In this document: in pieces, positions 23,524 to 28,280 of the stretch
Position numbering within the stretch: the first letter of the stretch is position 1
Layout of the letters: every line of letters starts with the position of its first letter
DNA from: JBBDWJ01 sp040902925
GTDB lineage: Bacteria > Acidobacteriota > Terriglobia > Bryobacterales > UBA6623
Assembly: GCA_040902925.1 (NCBI GenBank)
Contig: JBBDWJ010000171.1
Span: 1-28,280, forward strand
Reading direction: 5' to 3'
Length of the DNA: 28,280 nucleotides
The notes under the pieces: model-generated
The model's input: the letters and a program-made list of their open reading frames with translations, nothing else
The model's database searches: none
Told to the model about the DNA's origin: nothing
Program-made: the position numbers and the translations under genes

Positions 23524-25715
23524 ATATCGAGCAGTGGCAGCAGCTTTGCGCTCTCGTCGAGGAAGCAATGGAACTTCCGGAGCCGCAGAGGCTTGCCTAC
23601 CTCCAGGCACGCTGTGAAGGCGACGAACAGCGGCTCGCGGAGGCGCGAAACTGGCTCGCCAAGCTACAGGACCCCACAGAAGATCGCCTGTTTACGAATG
23701 TCTCGAACGCGTTGGGTCTCATCGCCAAGCCGCGCGGGGAACCCGTGGTGCTGCTGGAGGCTGGCGAAACTCTGAATGACCGCTTCCGAATCGAGAAGCT
23801 TCTCGGCGCCGGCGGCATGGGCGAGGTCTACCAGGTCACCGATACCACGCTCAATCGCGAGGTGGCCCTGAAGCTGGTGCGCCCGCGAGGGGTCGCGTTG
23901 CGGGACTCGGCCGCCCGCTTTCGCCGCGAGATCCTCATGGCGAGGCGGGTCACGCATCCGAATGTGATCCGCATTTTCGATGTTGGGCGCTACGCGGCCG
24001 GTGGCGGCGATCTGCTGTTTTTCACGATGGAACTGATCGAAGGCCTGTCGCTCGCCGAGGGGCTGGCCGGGCGTAGAACTCTGAGCCTGAAGGCGTGCCT
24101 GAAAATTGTGCGCGAAATCGCGAAGGGCTTGGACGCGCTGCACCGCGAGGGCATAGTGCACCGCGATGTGAAGCCTTCCAACGTTCTGATCGAAGGCGCG
24201 ATGGAAGATCCGCGCCGCGTCGTCGTGACCGACTTTGGCCTAGCCGTTTCCACGATCCAGTTGGGTGATGGCGAAGGAAACATCACGGCGACGGGAATGA
24301 TGATCGGAACCCCCAACTACATGGCTCCCGAGCAGTTCTTGGGGCAGACAGTGACTCCCGCCACCGACCTGTACGGGCTCGGTTTGACGACTTACGAAAT
24401 CTTGTTTGGAAAGGCGTTGTTCGAACCCACAAAAACGATATCCGAGAGCCTCAAGCGATTTTCCCACGCGCCCGATCTGCCGGATCTATCAGCCGAACTC
24501 CCGGCAGCGTGGCGAAACGCGCTGGCGCGAGTTTTGGCCCCCGACCCGGCCGACCGTCCGCAGAGCGTCGGCGACTTCCTGACGCTTCTGGAAGCCCCCG
24601 CGCCCGCTCCAATCGTTTCGCCGCCAGTTGCTCATGACCAATCGAGGCGGCGGTTTATGTTGAGCGGCGGAGCGGCAGGAGGCGTGGCGTTGGCTGCATG
24701 GTCGTTCGGGCTGTTCAAAACAACCGAACGAAAGGGTCACCCGACGAGCGGACCGGCCTGGGAGGCCTACCAGCGCGGGCGGTATTTGTGGAGCCAGCGG
24801 GACGCTGACTTCCTCGAAAAAGCCTCCGCCGAGTTCCGCAAGGCAATCGAACTGGAACCAGAATTCGGCCTGGCCTACTCGGGGCTGGCTGATTGCCATT
24901 CGATACGAGCCGACTACGGCCAGGGAGCGTCCGCCACGGAATTGCAGCAAGCGAGAGAAGCATCGGACGCGGCAGTTCGCCTCGCGCCCGACTACGCCGC
25001 ACCCCATGCATCGTGGGGTTTGGCTGTAGGGCTTGACCCGTGGGCTGCCGAGGACCCGGACCCCGGTTTTCGCCGGGCCATCGAACTGGACCCATCCTAC
25101 ACTGCCGCCTTGCAGTGGCGGGGGGCATCTTTGGATCGAAGAGGCCGCTTCGACGAGGGCAGCCGGGATATCAAGGAGGCCCGGGATCGCGATCCGGTTT
25201 CGATTCAGGCTAACATTCAGCTCGCATGGCACTACTACTTCGTGAACTCCATTCCCGAGGCGATTGTCACGATCGAACGTACGCTGGAGTTGAAGCCTGA
25301 TTACTCCCCAGGCTACGCCCTGATGGCATTGTGCCATCTCAAGCAACAACAGCGTGACCGCGCTCGCGAGCTAGCGCTGCATCTCGAGGAATCGCGTTTC
25401 CCCTATGTATTGCCGGTCATTGGCCATGTCATGGCGCAATGCGGAGATCCGCAACGCACTCAACAATTCGTTATGGAGTTGCAGGCCCGCCGCACCGAGG
25501 AACCGGGCCGCTGGGCTTTCCATATTGCATGTCTCCACGCGAGCTTGGATGAACGCGAGCCCGCCAGAAGTTGGTTGCAGGTAGCCTATGACGAGCGTGA
25601 GGCGGCTCTTTCCTGCCTGTGTCTTTGGCCTTACTTTGACGAGATGGCAACCGACCCCGCTGTTGCCAAAATGCGGAACCAACTGGGTCTAGCCTTGGCT
25701 CCACGGGTCGGCTAG
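23520..25715 (+). CDS. Ser/Thr protein kinase (PknB-like) with Tat-like membrane anchor and TPR sensor domain
   Basis: I start at the ATG at 23520, which overlaps the sigma stop as ATGA; the longer open frame from 23472 lies inside the sigma gene. The product has 731 residues. Residues 1-80 are a short helical N-region. Residues 88-358 form the kinase: LLGAGGMGEVY (P-loop), K118 (VALKLV), HRDVKPSN (D216), TDFGLA (D238) and GTPNYMAPEQF. All catalytic residues are present. Residues 375-399 read SRRRFML followed by a Gly/Ala-rich hydrophobic span, a single membrane segment that also matches a twin-arginine signal. From about 410 the protein has TPR units (FLEKASAEFRKAIELEPEFG, YTAALQWRGASLDRRGRFDE, QLAWHYYFVNSIPEAIVTIE). 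The probable role is to phosphorylate the coupled sigma factor or other targets in response to signals bound by the TPR domain (inference). Confidence 0.93.
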   Translation: MNIEQWQQLCALVEEAMELPEPQRLAYLQARCEGDEQRLAEARNWLAKLQDPTEDRLFTNVSNALGLIAKPRGEPVVLLEAGETLNDRFRIEKLLGAGGMGEVYQVTDTTLNREVALKLVRPRGVALRDSAARFRREILMARRVTHPNVIRIFDVGRYAAGGGDLLFFTMELIEGLSLAEGLAGRRTLSLKACLKIVREIAKGLDALHREGIVHRDVKPSNVLIEGAMEDPRRVVVTDFGLAVSTIQLGDGEGNITATGMMIGTPNYMAPEQFLGQTVTPATDLYGLGLTTYEILFGKALFEPTKTISESLKRFSHAPDLPDLSAELPAAWRNALARVLAPDPADRPQSVGDFLTLLEAPAPAPIVSPPVAHDQSRRRFMLSGGAAGGVALAAWSFGLFKTTERKGHPTSGPAWEAYQRGRYLWSQRDADFLEKASAEFRKAIELEPEFGLAYSGLADCHSIRADYGQGASATELQQAREASDAAVRLAPDYAAPHASWGLAVGLDPWAAEDPDPGFRRAIELDPSYTAALQWRGASLDRRGRFDEGSRDIKEARDRDPVSIQANIQLAWHYYFVNSIPEAIVTIERTLELKPDYSPGYALMALCHLKQQQRDRARELALHLEESRFPYVLPVIGHVMAQCGDPQRTQQFVMELQARRTEEPGRWAFHIACLHASLDEREPARSWLQVAYDEREAALSCLCLWPYFDEMATDPAVAKMRNQLGLALAPRVG

Positions 25716-25818
25716 CAGACTTGCTCCAACGAGATTCGCCAAAGGGATATGGTGATCGCCCAGGAAGGCTGGTGAATGGCGGGCTGCGCGTTGAAGAAAT
25801 GTTTCGCGGCGCCCGGAG

Positions 25819-27897
25819 CTAAAAGGGGAACTCAAAAGGATTCATCTGTTCCTCAAGGCGCGGCTTCTTTAGCCAACCTAGCTTGACCGGCGTCGAGTAA
25901 AGGCGGCCAGGCCCCAAGGCCCTCAAAAAAGGCCGCAGCCCAGGGACCACTGCCCTGACTACCGGCACACCGAGTTGACTGCGTGTCAGATCGAGCGCGT
26001 AGCATTCCAATCCAGCCTTTGAAATCGCTTGAGTAATGGCGTCGAGACGTTCGCTGGCCGGCTCTTCCGGCGCCACGGAGCTGAGTTTCGCCGCCTCATC
26101 CGACGGCATGAAATAGTCATGGTCGTCTGCCGTCACATAGTGCGCCCAAACTTCGCTTGCATAGGCAATCGCTTCCTCAGGCGGTAAGCACGCGGTAAGG
26201 GTATCCAGTTGGAGTACCTCCTCCGCTGCTTTCTGCATCGCCCGCGGAATCGTCAGGTCGCATCCCATTCCAACCAATACGCCTGGACGATCCTGAAAGG
26301 TCAACACAGCGGCGATCACAGGAATCGCGAGGTCGCTCGTCAGATCGAGGTAGTGAATCCGCCGGCGGGCTTTCGCAAGCGAACGCTCGATCTCGTTGAG
26401 CGCCGCATCGCCAACTTTTTCCGTCGGGATGGCAGGCCGCCTTGCTTGATTGAGCCACCATAGGGCCATCGAGTCGCGTTCGACAAGTTCAAGGAACGCA
26501 CGGCTCGCGGCATCCTCGAACGAACTACCGGCAGCGCAACCGTTGGAATGACCTGGAGCATAGTGGCCGGCGTCGTTTGCGACACCGTAGTCAAGATAGG
26601 CCCAAGACGCCGCAACGTACCGCGAGCGTTCCCCCGGCAGATGTTGTACCTTCGCCCACTGGATCGGGCGATTGGCGTCCAGGCTTTCCCTCGCAAACGA
26701 CCCTTCGCCAGCTTTTTCGGATCGCCACTGGCTTGCCTGGGCTTCGCTGTAGGGGAGCAGACTGCTTGGGTGGATCGCCGCGTCTCCCAGCTCGTCGAGC
26801 GTTGCCGTGATGAGGGGCTCGGACCCTTGAAACCCCGAGGAATAGCGCTCCACGGCTTCCGAAATGCATCCCATCCGCGCTTGCTCGGCTGTCCACCCCC
26901 GTCCCGAGACTCGTCGCGGACATGCCGCCAACCGGCCGCCGCCCCTTTCCGGCACCACTGGGATATTTCCCTTGCCATAGCCGACGAAAAAGCCCTGGGC
27001 CCACTGGCTCTCCGCAACGTTGACATCGGAAACAATCCCTGTCAAAGGGCTGACCGAGCGTTCAAGAGCTACCTTAACGTCCAGGGGGCCGGAAACCTGC
27101 GAGCAACGCGGGCAGTCTTGCCTAGGCCATATCGAATGGCGTTCCGTCGCAAGAGTTAAGAGGTCAATGGACAAAATCTCATTGGCAAGCCGGTTGTTCG
27201 TAGAGCCCGCTAGAAAGTTTGCTATCAGATTGACCGCCAGACCTGAACCAGCGGAAACACTTGCCGGCGTAAAGAACCGCGGTCTCGAAGGAGCGTGTTC
27301 CAGCCCCCAGATCTGCGTAGCCAGCCAACGGTTCTCCCGGAAGCGCCAAGCCAAACATTCAAGACATACGCTTTCAGGGAGCTCAAAGAACGGGCCCATC
27401 AGCAAAATCCTGCCAATCGGGCGGAAAAGGAACCAGGGTTTCCTGGCCTGGCGTCTCTGGCCGGAGATTTCCTGAAGGCGAGGGTCCAGATAATCGTTCA
27501 CCGCGACGGCCAGCAGTGACGACGTGGGGTTGTCGCGCTGGCCCGCACAAGAAGCGAGCACTTGGGAAAGGGGCCCGGCGTCCAGACCGTCAACAAGCGA
27601 CCGAACCTCAACCGGCATGTTGGACAAGTGGCGATTCGCCTCGTTGGCGTCGATCCCCAACGAGTCCCAATAGCCTGCGCTCACCGGATCGGCCGTAGTT
27701 TCCGGCCGCAGCAGGTCTTCCTTCTCGAGGAGCGTCTGGATTTCAGGGCTCACCCCAGGAAGATCGGTTTGGAGCGTCGTCAGGGCCTTCGACACCGCTG
27801 GGCCCGAAATCAGTCGTTCGTGGTGCTCTCCGATCAGCGCGACGGAATCTTCGTCAATGGCATAGACTTTTGTATCGAACCGTAATCTGGCAGACAT
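25819..27897 (-). CDS. Fused TOMM cyclodehydratase: leader-peptide-binding/E1-like domain plus YcaO (SagC-SagD type)
   Basis: The 692-residue protein has the two parts of azoline-forming cyclodehydratases in one chain. Residues 1-65 (RLRFDTKVYAIDEDSVALIG, ERLISGPAVSKALTTL) look like the leader-peptide-recognition segment. The following E1-like part carries C178-x-x-C181 and C262-x-x-C265, the structural zinc tetrathiolate. Residues 280-692 are YcaO: GYGKG, ARMGCISEAVERYSSGF (nucleotide/metal Glu residues), GHSNGCAAGSSFEDAASRAF and LELVERDSMALWW. The C-terminus ends MNPFEFPF, a degenerate form of the Pro-rich tail that completes the YcaO active site. The family activates backbone amides with ATP and cyclises Cys/Ser/Thr into azolines in ribosomal peptides. 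No dehydrogenase or transporter lies within the window. The gene converges with the kinase gene. Upstream on the same strand is a 25-codon ORF that may be its substrate. Confidence 0.92.
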   Translation of the reverse strand: MSARLRFDTKVYAIDEDSVALIGEHHERLISGPAVSKALTTLQTDLPGVSPEIQTLLEKEDLLRPETTADPVSAGYWDSLGIDANEANRHLSNMPVEVRSLVDGLDAGPLSQVLASCAGQRDNPTSSLLAVAVNDYLDPRLQEISGQRRQARKPWFLFRPIGRILLMGPFFELPESVCLECLAWRFRENRWLATQIWGLEHAPSRPRFFTPASVSAGSGLAVNLIANFLAGSTNNRLANEILSIDLLTLATERHSIWPRQDCPRCSQVSGPLDVKVALERSVSPLTGIVSDVNVAESQWAQGFFVGYGKGNIPVVPERGGGRLAACPRRVSGRGWTAEQARMGCISEAVERYSSGFQGSEPLITATLDELGDAAIHPSSLLPYSEAQASQWRSEKAGEGSFARESLDANRPIQWAKVQHLPGERSRYVAASWAYLDYGVANDAGHYAPGHSNGCAAGSSFEDAASRAFLELVERDSMALWWLNQARRPAIPTEKVGDAALNEIERSLAKARRRIHYLDLTSDLAIPVIAAVLTFQDRPGVLVGMGCDLTIPRAMQKAAEEVLQLDTLTACLPPEEAIAYASEVWAHYVTADDHDYFMPSDEAAKLSSVAPEEPASERLDAITQAISKAGLECYALDLTRSQLGVPVVRAVVPGLRPFLRALGPGRLYSTPVKLGWLKKPRLEEQMNPFEFPF

Positions 27898-27956
27898 AGC
27901 TTAGCGGTATTTTGGAAGATTTCGAGATACGCTGCGGCACGGCAACGACATCGATC

Positions 27957-27977
27957 ATTACATATCCAGCCTGTAAT
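27957..27977. promoter_or_regulatory. Inverted repeat ATTACA-N9-TGTAAT upstream of YcaO gene
   Basis: Six-base perfect arms separated by nine bases lie about 60 bases upstream of the YcaO start, between it and the small peptide ORF. It could be a dimeric operator or a weak processing hairpin. Evidence is limited to symmetry. Confidence 0.3.
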
Positions 27978-27994
27978 CAGTGGCGCCACAATAG

Positions 27995-28072
27995 TTAATC
28001 TTCGGGTGAGAGTGTCGCGTTATTTCCGTCGAGTATCAGCACACCGCTGGAGGGAAAGACGTATTGTGACAT
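27995..28072 (-). CDS. Candidate 25-residue precursor peptide of the YcaO locus
   Basis: On the minus strand ACAGGAGAGATAATGAATG provides an excellent ribosome site followed by two overlapping starts. The second ATG (28072) opens a 25-codon frame, MSQYVFPSSGVLILD then GNNATLSPED. It contains an SSG block, a T and a further S but no Cys. The first ATG (28076) opens an 18-codon frame with one Cys, MNVTIRLSLQRCADTRRK. AGGAG lies nine bases before the second start and five before the first, so either could be used. The ORF is on the same strand as, and 97 bases upstream of, the YcaO gene, where RiPP precursors often lie. It is shorter than most TOMM precursors and matches none that I recognise. 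It could instead be a leader ORF that tunes expression of the YcaO gene. Confidence 0.35.
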   Translation of the reverse strand: MSQYVFPSSGVLILDGNNATLSPED

Positions 28073-28111
28073 TCATTATCTCTCCTGTAACGGACACATT
28101 TCTGAAATCAA

Positions 28112-28140
28112 TTGACGAAGCAGTCCGAACGTAGTAGACT
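28112..28140 (+). promoter_or_regulatory. Putative promoter of the gene at the right edge
   Basis: TTGACG at 28112-28117, a 17-base spacer and TAGACT at 28135-28140 form a fair sigma70-like promoter. The -10 box ends only ten bases before the ATG at 28151, and no ribosome site is present, so the transcript may be leaderless or nearly so. Confidence 0.45.
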
Positions 28141-28150
28141 TTCAGCCACT

Positions 28151-28280
28151 ATGCCCCTCACGTTTAATGCGATCCTGGATATCGACTTCAAGGAAGGTGG
28201 AGACCCGGCGGCGCTGCTAGGCCAGCTTCAAGCCGACCTGGCGGGGAATGCCACCTTCCATGGGACCACAAAAAACCTCT
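28151..28280 (+). CDS. Unrecognised protein, N-terminal 43 residues (cut by right edge)
   Basis: An ATG opens a frame that stays open to the end of the window: MPLTFNAILDIDFKEGGDPA, then ALLGQLQADLAGNATFHGTT and KNL. Codon choice is like that of the neighbouring genes (GC-rich third positions). There is no signal peptide. I do not recognise the family. It is divergent from the YcaO gene and may belong to the same cluster, as a further maturation enzyme, a larger precursor or an unrelated gene. A promoter lies immediately upstream, without a Shine-Dalgarno motif. Confidence 0.55.
   Translation, partial: MPLTFNAILDIDFKEGGDPAALLGQLQADLAGNATFHGTTKNL

Noticed and set aside
1..28280. tRNA, rRNA, integrase or insertion-sequence genes
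   Set aside because: No cloverleaf-like segments, rRNA signatures, transposase frames or terminal inverted repeats with target duplications were seen by eye; the sequence was not scanned computationally.

Overview
The window looks like a chromosomal segment of a high-GC acidobacterium, most likely of the Solibacter/Bryobacter type. This rests on gene content, not on a database match. The markers are a ~1200-residue TonB-dependent receptor with an N-terminal carboxypeptidase-regulatory domain, many secreted TPR proteins, a broken CRTAC1/ASPIC-UnbV gene, a 'WTxPS' sulfatase-superfamily lipoprotein, and an ECF sigma factor overlapping a Ser/Thr kinase-TPR gene.

Layout. (1) 1-2645, minus strand: a ROK-family regulator overlaps an M28 metallopeptidase that runs off the left edge. 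(2) 2796-10301, plus strand: a promoter, the TonB-dependent receptor, a strong terminator, a secreted TPR protein and the sulfatase-like lipoprotein. This is a plausible outer-membrane uptake and degradation locus next to its divergent regulator. (3) 10363-14301, minus strand: a secreted esterase and a Tat-exported amidohydrolase, separated by an inverted pair of REP-like palindromes. (4) 14302-19049: a decaying region with an orphan terminator, a TPR gene split by a one-base frameshift, a frameshifted small secreted ORF, an intact secreted TPR gene, a truncated CRTAC1 pseudogene and a possible response-regulator remnant. (5) 19050-22592: a secreted copper-radical (galactose/glyoxal) oxidase fused to 14 tandem ~43-residue Cys-pair repeats. 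(6) 22945-25715: an ECF sigma factor and a kinase-TPR gene with an ATGA overlap. (7) 25819-28280: a fused SagC/SagD-type YcaO cyclodehydratase on the minus strand. It is preceded by a tiny 25-codon ORF with a good ribosome binding site and faces a divergent gene cut by the right edge. This looks like the edge of a thiazole/oxazole-type RiPP (TOMM) cluster.

The two most unusual items are the oxidase with its repeat array and the YcaO locus with a candidate substrate peptide. Functions come from motifs read by eye; no searches were run.
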